The notes: generated by a model from the letters alone, not told the origin. 64,000 nucleotides of DNA from an uncultured Paracoccaceae bacterium (GCA_947497985.1 CANMIX010000008.1:124001-188000); one strand, 5' to 3'. Counted from the first letter of the stretch, positions 39,848-50,349 are shown. Program-made: numbers and translations.

Positions 39848-40171
39848 TTATGCTTGTGCAGACTGATGGTAGGGGGACAGGAAGGTGATAATCACGTTGT
39901 AAGGCGTGCCAGTGGGAATCAATGGCTTTAACGCTTCGACCAGAGTCTCGCTCAGCGTGGTCATGAACACGTCGTCGCGGTGCGGTTTTTCAAGAACCGC
40001 GACACGCAACAAAACGTGGTCGTGGTGTGTGGTCTGGACGGGATGCGCACGTCCTTTGCAGGTGCCGGCGGTTTCGTCTTTGGCCCGAATGGTTTCTTCG
40101 ATAACGGACAGTGCTTTTGCCGCGTCGAAGTCGAGATGGGCTGAATATGACAGGTCAGCTTGGGGCATCAT
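39848..40171 (-). CDS. Conserved hypothetical, possibly CHMI/tautomerase-like
   Basis: 107 aa MMPQADLSYSAHLDFDAAKALSVIEETIRAKDE...; short, same strand as the HAD gene. Confidence 0.6.
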   Translation of the reverse strand: MMPQADLSYSAHLDFDAAKALSVIEETIRAKDETAGTCKGRAHPVQTTHHDHVLLRVAVLEKPHRDDVFMTTLSETLVEALKPLIPTGTPYNVIITFLSPYHQSAQA

Positions 40172-40183
40172 AAGATCCTTCTA

Positions 40184-40894
40184 TCAAAGTCGCGCGATCA
40201 GTTCGGCCAGATCACCCATATCGTCAACCTCAAAGTAACGTGCATGGTTGACCGGGGGATCGGCATGTTCGTGGTCCCATACCAACCCATGGGGTACATG
40301 TGTGGCCCAACCACCGGCCGCCAAGACGGGCAGGATATCAGATCGCATTGAGTTGCCCACCATCATGGTTTGACCCGGTTCATGCCCGTGCCTGCGAAAA
40401 ATATCTGCGTAAACTTCGGCAGTTTTATCCGACACAATCTCAACCGCATTGAAAAAATCGCCCAATCCCGACTGGGCGAGCTTGCGTTCTTGGTCCAACA
40501 AGTCGCCTTTGGTGATCAAAACAAGGTGATAATCTGCGGCCAAAGCTGTAACGGCATCGCGGGCATGAGGCAGCAATTCAATTGGATAGCTCAACATCAT
40601 CTGACCTGCCTCAAGCAGATCTTTGATGACGGATGCCGGAACGCGGGCATCTGTGACTTCGATCGCGGTTTCGATCATCGACAGTGTAAACCCCTTCACA
40701 CCATAGCCGTAACGCCCCAGATTACGGGTTTCGGCGTCCATGAGCAGGCGATCCAACTGCTCAGGTCCGACGTCATGCGGTGTGTGATCCATTAAAAGTT
40801 CCGCAAAACGTTCCTGGGTAACCCGAAAGAAACGTTCGTTGTGCCAAAGAGTGTCGTCAGCATCAAATGCGATCGTTGTGAGTGTCTTTGACAT
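40184..40894 (-). CDS. HAD family hydrolase
   Basis: TTIAFDADDTLWHNERFF, LITKGD, MVGNSMRSDILPVLAAGG; start chosen at MSKTLTT. Confidence 0.92.
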   Translation of the reverse strand: MSKTLTTIAFDADDTLWHNERFFRVTQERFAELLMDHTPHDVGPEQLDRLLMDAETRNLGRYGYGVKGFTLSMIETAIEVTDARVPASVIKDLLEAGQMMLSYPIELLPHARDAVTALAADYHLVLITKGDLLDQERKLAQSGLGDFFNAVEIVSDKTAEVYADIFRRHGHEPGQTMMVGNSMRSDILPVLAAGGWATHVPHGLVWDHEHADPPVNHARYFEVDDMGDLAELIARL

Positions 40895-40959
40895 TCTAAT
40901 TCCCTTCGGTCTCTTTTCCTGCCGCCAAGAAAGGCTATATAAGCGCCCTAAGAAATTCC

Positions 40960-41325
40960 ATGCTGGATCGAGACGGCCTGCACATGAGCTTTGAACACAT
41001 ACTGATGACGGACAAGTCTGACGACGAAGGTGAAATGGACCTTCTGACAAAGACTAAGCCTAAGACGCAGCGCCCACCGCGCTACAAGGTTCTGTTGCTG
41101 AACGACGATTACACCCCCATGGAATTTGTGGTCATGGTGTTGGAACGCTTCTTTGGCATGACCCATGCGCAAGCGTTCGAAATCATGTTGGTGGTCCACA
41201 AAAAAGGTCTCGCCGTGGTTGGTGTATTCAGCCATGAAATTGCTGAGACCAAGGTGGCCCAGGTGATGGACTTTGCCCGTCGCCATCAGCATCCGTTGCA
41301 ATGCACCATGGAAAAAGAAGAGTAA
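40960..41325 (+). CDS. clpS: ATP-dependent Clp protease adaptor ClpS (true start may be 40984 or 41005)
   Basis: [61 protein letters not shown]. Confidence 0.96.
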   Translation: MLDRDGLHMSFEHILMTDKSDDEGEMDLLTKTKPKTQRPPRYKVLLLNDDYTPMEFVVMVLERFFGMTHAQAFEIMLVVHKKGLAVVGVFSHEIAETKVAQVMDFARRHQHPLQCTMEKEE

Positions 41326-41347
41326 TCAAAGGGAAAGGGGCGCGTTG

Positions 41348-42337
41348 ATGTCCGTTCGCCTGTCGCTGGCACTGGAGGCAGGTGGTTTCGCCGTGCCTGC
41401 ATCCGGCTCAGTTTTTGTGTTTCACCCAAGCGTCGATACCGATCTGTCGGCTTTGCCCAAGGATCAGGTGAAGATCATCCAACCTCTGCGCCCAGCCTAC
41501 GAGCATTTCACAAGCTTGGGCTATGATTGTGCGCCGGTTTGGGACGGGGAAAGTACGGCTGTTGCGGCCGTGGTTTTTGCTACACGTGCCAAGGCACAGG
41601 GGCGTGATCTAATCGCACAAGCCGTGCGCGCCACCCAGGGGCCGGTGTTGATCGATGGGGCAAAAACGGATGGGATTGATTCGCTTTTGAAAGATTTGCG
41701 CAAGCTTGCTGCGCCATCCGCTCCGATTGCCAAAGCACATGGAAAGGTGTTTTGGATCGACGGCGGAGCAGTTTTGCCCAATTGGCGGGCAGAAGAATCA
41801 GCTTTGGTCGACGGATATTGCACTGCACCGGGTGTGTTTTCGGCTGATGGCATTGATCCTGCATCTCGTTTGTTGGCAGAGGTCTTGCCGCAAAAATTGG
41901 GACGCCGTGTTGCCGATCTTGGGGCGGGATGGGGATTTCTGTCCAATCAGATCCTTGCGCGACAGGACGTGGAAACTGCGCACCTTGTAGAAGCGGATCA
42001 CATTGCGCTGGACTGTGCACGCGTCAACGTCGACGACGCGCGGGCGCAGTTCCATTGGGCTGATGCCACTGGCTGGCAGTCTCCTGAGCCCTGTGATGCG
42101 GTGGTCATGAACCCACCGTTTCACACCGGTCGGGCGGCTGAGCCTGCGTTGGGGCAGGCCTTTATTCGCACCGCAGCCAAGGCGCTGACGCCTGGTGGGC
42201 ACGTCTGGATGGTGGCCAATCGTCACCTCCCTTATGAGGTGACATTGGAGCAGTGTTTTGCCAAAGTGGAGGAAGTGGCGGGGGACAATCGGTTCAAAGT
42301 CCTACATGCGCACCGACCTCGGCGTAGTAAAACCTGA
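41348..42337 (+). CDS. Class I SAM methyltransferase, RsmC-like rRNA guanine-N2 methyltransferase
   Basis: RRVADLGAGWGFLSNQIL, DAVVMNPPFHTGR. Confidence 0.88.
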   Translation: MSVRLSLALEAGGFAVPASGSVFVFHPSVDTDLSALPKDQVKIIQPLRPAYEHFTSLGYDCAPVWDGESTAVAAVVFATRAKAQGRDLIAQAVRATQGPVLIDGAKTDGIDSLLKDLRKLAAPSAPIAKAHGKVFWIDGGAVLPNWRAEESALVDGYCTAPGVFSADGIDPASRLLAEVLPQKLGRRVADLGAGWGFLSNQILARQDVETAHLVEADHIALDCARVNVDDARAQFHWADATGWQSPEPCDAVVMNPPFHTGRAAEPALGQAFIRTAAKALTPGGHVWMVANRHLPYEVTLEQCFAKVEEVAGDNRFKVLHAHRPRRSKT

Positions 42338-42413
42338 ATGTTCACTTGTGTTTGCAGTGCCGTGCTTCCTGTATAAAGTCGGCGAAAACCATGCACCATC
42401 TTAGAGGCACCTA

Positions 42414-43217
42414 ATGTCCTTTTCCATTTCAGGTAAAACCGCAATTGTGACAGGGGCCTCCAGTGGCATCGGTCTGGCCATCGGCAAGCAGTTTGCGGAC
42501 GCTGGTGCCAACGTCATGTTTGCGGATGCAAATGAGGCCGCCTTGATTGCTGAGTTGGGCGAACCCAAGGACGAGGGCAACATCCGCTATTTTGCCGGCG
42601 ATCTGCGGGAACGTCTGACAATCGCCAATCTGCTCTCGGCAACGATTGATGCCTTCGATGACATTGATATCCTGGTCAATGGCGCGCGGCAGGTGGAACA
42701 AAGCGACGCTTTGGACCCCCAGGATGAATCTCTTGATCGCTTGTTGAACCAGAATTTGTTGCCGACACTGCGGCTGTCGCAGCAGGTGGCGCGCCGGATG
42801 ATCAAACAGGGCGAGGGGCGTGATGATGACGCGCCGCGTGGATCGATCGTGAACCTGTCCTCCATAGCCGCGCGCCGCACCCACCCGGAACTGCTGGCGT
42901 TCTCGATCGCCTCAGCCGCGCTGGACCAGATGACCCGTTCGCTGTCGGTGTCATTGGCCCCCCATCGCATCAGGGTCAATTCCATCGCATTTGGTTCGGT
43001 GATGAGCGCGTCTCTACAGTCAACGCTCAAGGAAAATCGCGATTTCCGCGACGATATTGAGGAACATACGCCATTGGGTCGCATTGCAGCGCCCAGTGAA
43101 TTGACAGAAGCTGCGCAATATCTTGCCTCAGACGCATCGGGGTTCATGACCGGCCAAGTCATGACGCTGGACGGGGGACGCACGCTGCTGGACCCGGTAG
43201 CGGCACCGGTTCACTGA
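42414..43217 (+). CDS. SDR family oxidoreductase
   Basis: AIVTGASSGIGLAIGKQFADAGANV, C-terminal SDR motif YLASDASGFMTGQVMTLDGG; active-site Tyr region reads HPELLAFSIASAALDQ. Confidence 0.9.
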   Translation: MSFSISGKTAIVTGASSGIGLAIGKQFADAGANVMFADANEAALIAELGEPKDEGNIRYFAGDLRERLTIANLLSATIDAFDDIDILVNGARQVEQSDALDPQDESLDRLLNQNLLPTLRLSQQVARRMIKQGEGRDDDAPRGSIVNLSSIAARRTHPELLAFSIASAALDQMTRSLSVSLAPHRIRVNSIAFGSVMSASLQSTLKENRDFRDDIEEHTPLGRIAAPSELTEAAQYLASDASGFMTGQVMTLDGGRTLLDPVAAPVH

Positions 43218-43256
43218 TCGCAATCTGCTTTTGCGTAGCACATAAACGGAACGACC

Positions 43257-44150
43257 ATGTCGACGGAAATGAACACTGAAAAACAACGCGCGTCTGCTTG
43301 GTTCAAGACCCTGCGCGATGACATTGTCGCTTCGTTTGAAGCACTTGAAACAAGCCATTCAGAAGGCCCGTTCAGCGAGATGGAGCCCGGCGCGTTTGAG
43401 GTCAGCGAGACCAAGCGCACATCGGATGACGGATCGGACGCCGGTGGCGGCTTGATGAGCGTCATGCGGGGCGGGCGCGTGTTTGAAAAGGTCGGCGTCA
43501 ATATCTCAACCGTCTATGGGACCTTGGGCGAACGCGCGCAAAACGCAATGGCGGCGCGCAAGGGCATTCCGGGCATGAAGGATGATCCGCGGTTCTGGGC
43601 CTCGGGCATTTCGCTGGTCGCGCATATGCGTAACCCCCATGTGCCTGCGGTTCATATGAATACGCGCATGTTCTGGACACCGCATGCCTGGTGGTTTGGC
43701 GGTGGCTCGGATCTGAATCCTTGTATCGAATATGACGCTGATACGGCACATTTCCACGCCCAGCAAAAGGCTCACCTGGACCCACATGACACCGCGCTTT
43801 ATCCCAAGTTAAAGGCTTGGGCAGACGAATATTTCTTTATCCCGCATCGTGGCCGTGCGCGTGGCGTTGGTGGGATCTTTATGGATGATCGCAACACCGG
43901 TGATTGGGAGGCTGACTTTACGCTAACCCAAGATATCGGTCGCGCCTTCCTGCCGGCCTACACACCGCTGGTGGAAAAACGCCGGGTTCAGGACTGCAAT
44001 GAGGCGGATCGCGATGCACAGCTGATCCATCGCGGGCTCTATGCCGAATACAACCTGGTCTATGATCGGGGCACCAAATTTGGTTTGGAAACCGGGCATG
44101 ACGCCAATGCGGTTTTGATGAGCTTGCCGCCCTTGGCCAAATGGGTCTGA
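43257..44150 (+). CDS. hemF: Oxygen-dependent coproporphyrinogen oxidase
   Basis: GGGSDLNPCIEYDADTAHFHAQQKAHLD, YAEYNLVYDRGTKFGLETGHDANAVLMSLPP. Confidence 0.97.
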   Translation: MSTEMNTEKQRASAWFKTLRDDIVASFEALETSHSEGPFSEMEPGAFEVSETKRTSDDGSDAGGGLMSVMRGGRVFEKVGVNISTVYGTLGERAQNAMAARKGIPGMKDDPRFWASGISLVAHMRNPHVPAVHMNTRMFWTPHAWWFGGGSDLNPCIEYDADTAHFHAQQKAHLDPHDTALYPKLKAWADEYFFIPHRGRARGVGGIFMDDRNTGDWEADFTLTQDIGRAFLPAYTPLVEKRRVQDCNEADRDAQLIHRGLYAEYNLVYDRGTKFGLETGHDANAVLMSLPPLAKWV

Positions 44151-44256
44151 TCCGGGACCTGTCGGCGAATTGATGCCTTTTTGATGCGGCTTTGATCGAC
44201 CCGACCTCTGGTGTTGCGTAGACTTGTTTCAATCAAAAAAGTTGGGGCAGGTCGCT

Positions 44257-45060
44257 ATGCGGTTCACGGTTGTTCTGTTGGTTTCTGTTTTTGCGCTTTT
44301 GTCGTGCGCTCAACCGGTTGTTAATCCAGCCCCCGGTGTTGGAATTGCCCCCACCGGAGCAGGGCAATCTGCACGATTGGTGACCTATCCGCGCTTCGGC
44401 GACAGTGACCCGGTCGAATGGGAACGCCGCAGCCCGCGCAGCTATCCGATCCACGGCATTGATGTGTCGCGCTGGCAGGGTGATATTGACTGGAAACGGG
44501 CGCGCCGCGCTGGCGTGTCATTTGCCTTTCTAAAAGCGACCGAGGGCGGCGATGTTCGCGATCCGCAATTCAAATCCCACTGGCGCAATGCGAAGCGGGC
44601 TGGCGTACGACGCGGTGCCTATCACTATTTCTATTTTTGCCGATCGGCTGCCGAGCAAGCCCGCTGGTTCATCCGCAATGTCCCGCGTGATGTAAACGCA
44701 TTACCACATGTGTTGGACATGGAATGGAACCATCAGTCGCGCACATGCCGCGCCCGTCCGTCCGGTACCAAAGTCCGGGCCGAGGCGCGCCGGTTCCTGA
44801 ACATATTGGAACGCCACTACGGCAAACGGCCGGTTATCTATACCACGGTCGATTTCTTCCGCGAGACCGGGATCGGCGATCTTCCGGACACAGAATTCTG
44901 GCTGAGATCAGTGGCAGGCCACCCGAGCCAAGTTTATCCGGGGCAACGGTGGACCTTTTGGCAATATACCGGCACCGGGCAGGTGCCCGGGATTGTCGGA
45001 AATGTCGACATCAACGCCTTTGCAGGCACACCAGACCAGTGGCGGCAGTGGGGGAATTGA
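44257..45060 (+). CDS. GH25-family lysozyme-like lipoprotein
   Basis: MRFTVVLLVSVFALLSCAQP lipobox; HGIDVSRWQGDIDWKRARRAGVSFAFLKATEGG. Confidence 0.92.
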   Translation: MRFTVVLLVSVFALLSCAQPVVNPAPGVGIAPTGAGQSARLVTYPRFGDSDPVEWERRSPRSYPIHGIDVSRWQGDIDWKRARRAGVSFAFLKATEGGDVRDPQFKSHWRNAKRAGVRRGAYHYFYFCRSAAEQARWFIRNVPRDVNALPHVLDMEWNHQSRTCRARPSGTKVRAEARRFLNILERHYGKRPVIYTTVDFFRETGIGDLPDTEFWLRSVAGHPSQVYPGQRWTFWQYTGTGQVPGIVGNVDINAFAGTPDQWRQWGN

Positions 45061-45076
45061 CGGCGAGACTGACGCT

Positions 45077-46033
45077 TTAGCGCCAGTCAAAGAACCCGTC
45101 ACCCGCCCGGGCGAGCAAGTCTTGCGCCATTGCTTTGCCAAGAGCTGCGGCATCCGACACATCACCTGTGAGCGTGGCGTCGATTGCTTCGGACCCGTCG
45201 GGGCGCAGCACTTGGCCGCGCAAAGATAGCGTAGCGCCCTCCACCGTTGCCAGTCCTGCAATCGGAGTCTCACACGACCCGTCCAAACCTGCCAAAAGCG
45301 TACGTTCTGCTGCCATGCGCTGGGCGGTCTCTTGGTGGTGGATGGCCTCCAGCAGCGCTGCGGCACGTGAATCATTCTGGCGGCGCTCAATCCCGATTGC
45401 ACCTTGGGCGATGGCGGGCAACATGTCGTCGACCTCTACCGGTGTGGCGGGGACGTCTTCCATCGCCAACCGGTTCAGGCCGGCCTGGGCCAGGAAGGTA
45501 CAACTGGCGACACCGTCGGCCAGCTTTTTCAGACGGGTTTGGACGTTGCCGCGGAATTCAACAACCTTGAGGTCCGCCCTTTTGTTGAGCAGTTGCGCCC
45601 GTCGACGCAGCGATGATGTCCCAACCACCGCGCCCTCCGGCAGATCGGCAATTGCGGCGAAACTGGGGGACACAAAGGCATCGCGCACATCTTCACGCGG
45701 CAGAAATACATCCAGGATCAAGCCCTGTGGTTGCTCAACCGGCATGTCTTTGGACGAGTGCACCGCGATGTCGATGTCACCGGCCAGCATGGCCTCTTCG
45801 ATTTCTTTAGTGAACAGACCCTTGTTGCCAATCTCTTTCAGCGGACGGTCCGCATCAATCATGGCGCGATTGTCACCGGTGGTTTTGATCACCACCACTT
45901 CAAAGCCACCTTCTGGCAGGTCAAACGCTGCCATCAAACGCGCCCGCGTCTCATACGCCTGGGCCAGCGCCAAGGGCGAGCCACGGGTGCCGATTTTCAG
46001 GGGTGAAGCGGGGGAGGGCAGGGTCAGTGTCAT
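45077..46033 (-). CDS. hemC: Porphobilinogen deaminase / hydroxymethylbilane synthase
   Basis: KIGTRGSPLALAQAYETRARL, GTSSLRRRAQLL, FRGNVQTRLKKL. Confidence 0.97.
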   Translation of the reverse strand: MTLTLPSPASPLKIGTRGSPLALAQAYETRARLMAAFDLPEGGFEVVVIKTTGDNRAMIDADRPLKEIGNKGLFTKEIEEAMLAGDIDIAVHSSKDMPVEQPQGLILDVFLPREDVRDAFVSPSFAAIADLPEGAVVGTSSLRRRAQLLNKRADLKVVEFRGNVQTRLKKLADGVASCTFLAQAGLNRLAMEDVPATPVEVDDMLPAIAQGAIGIERRQNDSRAAALLEAIHHQETAQRMAAERTLLAGLDGSCETPIAGLATVEGATLSLRGQVLRPDGSEAIDATLTGDVSDAAALGKAMAQDLLARAGDGFFDWR

Positions 46034-46144
46034 GACAAAAGCAATAATCGCGGCGATTTGCCATGGCAAGCGCCCGTCCTGCTCCCCTTGACAATTTGCC
46101 GCTGACAGCGGACCTCAAGGGGACGCGAAAGTGAGGAAGTTCCG

Positions 46145-47194
46145 ATGGCCGAACAAAAGATACTGCTCCGCGCCTTGGCAGGCGAAACCCAAGCGGTGCC
46201 ACCAATCTGGATGATGCGGCAAGCTGGGCGCTATTTGCCAGAGTATAAAGCAACCCGTGCTCAGGCCGGGGATTTCCTGTCGTTGTGCTACAACCCGGAT
46301 CTTGCCGCCGAAGTGACATTGCAGCCAATCCGCCGTTACGGGTTTGATGCGGCGATCCTGTTTGCGGATATTTTGCTGATCCCGCAGGCTCTGGGTGCGG
46401 ATCTTTGGTTTGTGACCGGCGAAGGTCCACGTCTGTCAACGCTGACTTCGCAAGCGGACTTCGACAAGCTTGGCAGTGTCGACAACATCCACGAGACGCT
46501 GAACCCGATCTATGAGACCGTTAAGATCCTGTCGCGTGAACTGCCATCCGAAACCACGTTGATTGGTTTCGCAGGGGCGCCGTGGACCGTTGCGACCTAT
46601 ATGATTGCAGGTCGCGGGACACCCGACCAAGGCCCGGCGCATGCGTTGATGCAGGAAAACCCGGCGGTGTTTGAAGCGTTGCTTGCACGGATCACCGCTG
46701 CCACAATCGAATATCTGTCGATGCAGATCGACGCCGGGGCTGAAGTTGTCAAAATCTTCGACAGCTGGGCCGGGTCGCTCAAGGGCGATACCTTCCAGAA
46801 ATACGCGCTGGAGCCCTGCCGCCAGATCGCAGCAGCGTTGAAAGAACGCCATCCTGATGTGCCAATCATTGGCTTCCCACGCGAAGCGGGTGAGAAATAC
46901 GTCGGCTTTGCCAAGGCCACAGGCGTGGATTGTGTCGCGCTCGACAATTCGGTGGATCCGGAATGGGCCGCCGCGCATGTTCAAGTTGATGGTTGTGTTC
47001 AAGGCAACCTTGCCTCGCGCCACATGGTGACCGGTGGGCAAGAATTGGTGGACGATACGCGGCGCATCGTGCGTGCATTTGGTAAAGGGGCACATATCTT
47101 TAATCTGGGTCACGGGATTACACCGGATGCGGATCCAGACAATGTGCAGTTGATGATCGACACAGTTCGCGAAACTGTGGCCGCAGCGGAGTAG
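46145..47194 (+). CDS. hemE: Uroporphyrinogen decarboxylase
   Basis: [66 protein letters not shown]. Confidence 0.97.
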   Translation: MAEQKILLRALAGETQAVPPIWMMRQAGRYLPEYKATRAQAGDFLSLCYNPDLAAEVTLQPIRRYGFDAAILFADILLIPQALGADLWFVTGEGPRLSTLTSQADFDKLGSVDNIHETLNPIYETVKILSRELPSETTLIGFAGAPWTVATYMIAGRGTPDQGPAHALMQENPAVFEALLARITAATIEYLSMQIDAGAEVVKIFDSWAGSLKGDTFQKYALEPCRQIAAALKERHPDVPIIGFPREAGEKYVGFAKATGVDCVALDNSVDPEWAAAHVQVDGCVQGNLASRHMVTGGQELVDDTRRIVRAFGKGAHIFNLGHGITPDADPDNVQLMIDTVRETVAAAE

Positions 47195-47200
47195 TTGACA

Positions 47201-47374
47201 ATGGACTACGGAAAATCAGGTGCCCCGAAACTGGGTGGGAACAGACCTCGCCATAACAGTCAGGACGCAAAAGGTGCGCCCAAGGGGCTAAAAGCTGGCA
47301 ACGACAAAAAGGCAACGCTTTTGAAGCGGATGCAGGCCGCCGCAGCTCGAAATTCGGTAGCAAAACCCAAGTAA
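47201..47374 (+). CDS. Small basic hypothetical protein (57 aa; absent from supplied ORF track)
   Basis: Manual translation MDYGKSGAPKLGGNRPRHNSQDAKGAPKGLKAGNDKKATLLKRMQAAAARNSVAKPK*; ATG 7 nt after the hemE stop. Confidence 0.5.
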   Translation: MDYGKSGAPKLGGNRPRHNSQDAKGAPKGLKAGNDKKATLLKRMQAAAARNSVAKPK

Positions 47375-47490
47375 GTGTTTGCGCTCGTGGGTGTTTCTCA
47401 CAACGGTGCAAGGCGGTGGTCCTCGAGGCGGTCACCGCGTGTAACTTGTCCCGGAATGTGACATCGGAACATGGAAGGTCAGTCCTGAAA

Positions 47491-47510
47491 TGCAATCCTG
47501 CAGGATTGCA
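47491..47510. repeat. Perfect 20-bp palindrome TGCAATCCTGCAGGATTGCA
   Basis: Read directly; about 87 bp upstream of the ABC ATPase start. Confidence 0.85.
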
Positions 47511-47596
47511 CAGATAACTGCGCGATCAGGCCTGTGGTGCGCGCAGTCACAAGTGGATAGGGTCACCGCGATCAAACATTTGTGAACGGAGGCCAC

Positions 47597-48532
47597 ATGC
47601 CTGCCATCCTCTCCATCAGAGATGTGCGCAAAGCCTATGAAAACGGCTTTGAAGCGCTCAAACGTGTGAACCTGGAAATTGAACAGGGTGAAATCCTTGC
47701 GCTTCTAGGACCCAATGGCGCCGGGAAGACCACACTTATTTCAACTATTTGCGGCATTACTTTGCCAACCGAAGGTCAAATCACGGTTGGCGGATTTGAT
47801 ACACAGGCGGACTTTCGGTCTGCGCGAAACCTCATTGGCTTGGTTCCGCAAGAAATCAATCTGGAACCTTTTGAGACGGTGCTGAACACGGTGCGTTTCT
47901 CACGAGGGTTGTTTGGGAAACCACGCAATGACGCGCTGATCGAAGATATCCTGAAGAAACTATCACTTTGGGATAAACGCCAGGCGCGGATCAGTGAATT
48001 GTCCGGCGGTATGAAACGCCGGGTGCTGATCGCCAAAGCGTTGAGCCATGAACCAAAGGTGCTGTTTTTGGATGAACCCACCGCTGGGGTTGATGTCGAG
48101 CTGCGCAAGGACATGTGGGAGGTTGTTGCCGAGTTGAAGGCCGCAGGTGTCACCATCATCCTAACCACCCACTACATCGAAGAAGCCGAAGCTATTGCAG
48201 ACCGTATCGGTGTCATCCGACGAGGCGAGATCTTGTTGGTGGAAGACAAGCAGACCTTGATGGCGCAGATGGGGCAAAAGATACTGGAGGTGCAATTGAC
48301 CGGGCCGGTGACCGAGGTCCCTGCGTCGCTTGCCGCTTATGATCTGAGCCTCGGAGACGACGGGAGATCGTTGGTCTACAGCTATGACACCCAAGGAGAA
48401 CGCACCGGGATCACAGCCCTGCTGAATGCCATCGCGCAGGCAGGTTTGGTCCTGGCAGACGTGCAGACACGACAAAGCAGTCTCGAAGAAATTTTTGTCG
48501 GGCTGGTCCAAGAAGAGGAGAAAGTGGCATGA
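47597..48532 (+). CDS. ABC-2 type transporter ATP-binding protein
   Basis: [43 protein letters not shown]. Confidence 0.95.
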   Translation: MPAILSIRDVRKAYENGFEALKRVNLEIEQGEILALLGPNGAGKTTLISTICGITLPTEGQITVGGFDTQADFRSARNLIGLVPQEINLEPFETVLNTVRFSRGLFGKPRNDALIEDILKKLSLWDKRQARISELSGGMKRRVLIAKALSHEPKVLFLDEPTAGVDVELRKDMWEVVAELKAAGVTIILTTHYIEEAEAIADRIGVIRRGEILLVEDKQTLMAQMGQKILEVQLTGPVTEVPASLAAYDLSLGDDGRSLVYSYDTQGERTGITALLNAIAQAGLVLADVQTRQSSLEEIFVGLVQEEEKVA

Positions 48533-49290
48533 ATTGGCACGGTGTACTTGCGATTTATCGCTTTGAAATGGCTCGGTTCTGGCGCACGCTTTTGCAAAGC
48601 TTTCTGTCACCGGTTCTGTCGACGTCGCTCTATTTTGTGGTGTTTGGATCAGCCATTGGCAGCCGAATCCAAGAGGTCGAGGGGATCCAATATGGCGCCT
48701 TTATTGTGCCCGGGCTGATCATGCTAAGCGTGATGACGCAAGGCATCTCGAACGCGTCCTTTGGGATCTATTTTCCGAAGTTTCTGGGCACGATTTATGA
48801 GCTGCTGTCCGCGCCGGTGGATCACCGCGAGATCGTTCTGGGCTATGTGGGAGCGGCCGCGACCAAATCCATGTTTATCGGGGTTGTGATTCTGGCAACG
48901 GCGGCCTTGTTCGTGGATCTGCCGGTTGCCCATCCGGGCGCGATGATCCTATTTATGGTGCTGACCAGCCTCAGTTTTGCGTTGATGGGCTTTATCATTG
49001 GGATCTGGGCACGCAGTTTTGAGCAGCTTCAATTGGTTCCACTGCTGGTGGTCACGCCCTTAGTCTTCTTGGGAGGTGCGTTTTACTCCATATCGATGCT
49101 GCCGCCGATCTGGCAAAGCGTGACGTTGTTTAACCCAGTGGTCTATTTGATTTCGGGGTTTCGCTGGTCGTTCTTTGGCGCGGCGGATGTGCCGGTTCTG
49201 TTCAGTCTGATCGCGATCAGCGGCTTTACTGTGCTGTGCCTTGCAGTGATTGCCTGGATCTTCAAATCAGGCTGGCGGATCCGGTCCTAA
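48529..49290 (+). CDS. ABC-2 type transporter permease
   Basis: [33 protein letters not shown]; 4-bp overlap with the ATPase gene. Confidence 0.94.
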   Translation: MNWHGVLAIYRFEMARFWRTLLQSFLSPVLSTSLYFVVFGSAIGSRIQEVEGIQYGAFIVPGLIMLSVMTQGISNASFGIYFPKFLGTIYELLSAPVDHREIVLGYVGAAATKSMFIGVVILATAALFVDLPVAHPGAMILFMVLTSLSFALMGFIIGIWARSFEQLQLVPLLVVTPLVFLGGAFYSISMLPPIWQSVTLFNPVVYLISGFRWSFFGAADVPVLFSLIAISGFTVLCLAVIAWIFKSGWRIRS

Positions 49291-49310
49291 TCTGTTGTCG
49301 CATCGATCAG

Positions 49311-49340
49311 ACCGGGCGGCGTGTTCTCCCGCCCGGTTTA
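49311..49340 (+). terminator. Terminator hairpin ACCGGGCGG-cgtgttctc-CCGCCCGGTTT
   Basis: 9-bp perfect stem downstream of the ABC permease. Confidence 0.75.
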
Positions 49341-49550
49341 CACAGCTCAAGAGCTGCAAAACCCGTTGGGCTTAGCGCCGTGCTGACGCACGGCGGAGCA
49401 ATGGGCGCAATCGGTGCTACAACCGAAGGACGTGATTTGTGGGCCAAGCGTTGCAGGAATGTCCCGCCATGTCAGGCAATTTACGAAACTGGTGAGTTTT
49501 GATCCTGTCGTAGCCTTGTTTCATGGGGCCGGGCTGTCTACATCGGCCCA

Positions 49551-50348
49551 ATGAGATTGAAGCTGCCTTTCAAAAAGAAGCCCCCATTGGTGGCTGTTGT
49601 TCGTCTGTCTGGCGCCATTGGCGGCGCAGGACGGGGCACGTTGAACGATGCGAGCCTGGCCGGTGTCTTGGAAAAAGCCTTTCGCAAAGGCAAGCCCAAG
49701 GCCGTCGCGTTGCAAATCAATTCACCTGGTGGATCTCCAGTCCAAAGTTCACTGATTGGGGCGCGCATACGGCGTCTTTCTGAAGAACTGGACGTTCCGG
49801 TTTATGCTTTCGTCGAAGATGTTGCGGCATCAGGCGGGTATTGGCTGGCGGCGGCAGCGGATGAAATCTGGGCTGATGAGGCTTCGGTTGTCGGTTCCAT
49901 TGGCGTGATCTCGGCCGGATTTGGCGCACATGTTTTCCTGGCGCGCCAGGGCATCGAACGCCGGGTTCATACCGCCGGGAAAAGCAAGTCCATGATGGAT
50001 CCGTTCCGCCCGGAAAAAGAAGAGGACGTCGCCCGGCTCAAGAGCCTGTTGGATGACATTCACACCACATTCATCGACCACGTCAAAACCCGCCGGGGCG
50101 ATAAGCTTGCACCGGGCGCAGATCTGTTTACCGGCGAAGTTTGGCTGGCAAAACGCGCCAAGGATTTGGGGTTGATTGATGGTATCGGCCATCTGAAACC
50201 TCAGATGCAGGAACGTTTTGGGAAGAAGACCCGGTTTCGCGTGCACGGTATCCGCCGACCATTACTCAGTCGCCTTGGCATGCGGGTGGTTGAGGATGCG
50301 CTGACCCAGATCGAGGAGCGCGCGTCATTTGCGCGTTTCGGCCTCTGA
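49551..50348 (+). CDS. S49 family signal-peptide-peptidase-like serine peptidase
   Basis: ALQINSPGGSPVQSSLIGARIRRL, VEDVAASGGYWLAAAADEIWAD, GSIGVISAGFG. Confidence 0.93.
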   Translation: MRLKLPFKKKPPLVAVVRLSGAIGGAGRGTLNDASLAGVLEKAFRKGKPKAVALQINSPGGSPVQSSLIGARIRRLSEELDVPVYAFVEDVAASGGYWLAAAADEIWADEASVVGSIGVISAGFGAHVFLARQGIERRVHTAGKSKSMMDPFRPEKEEDVARLKSLLDDIHTTFIDHVKTRRGDKLAPGADLFTGEVWLAKRAKDLGLIDGIGHLKPQMQERFGKKTRFRVHGIRRPLLSRLGMRVVEDALTQIEERASFARFGL

Positions 50349-50349
50349 G

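Noticed and set aside
47395-47550. 6S RNA in the hemE/ABC intergenic region
   Set aside because: Hairpins present, but I could not match the 6S central bubble or ends; kept only as a generic structured region.
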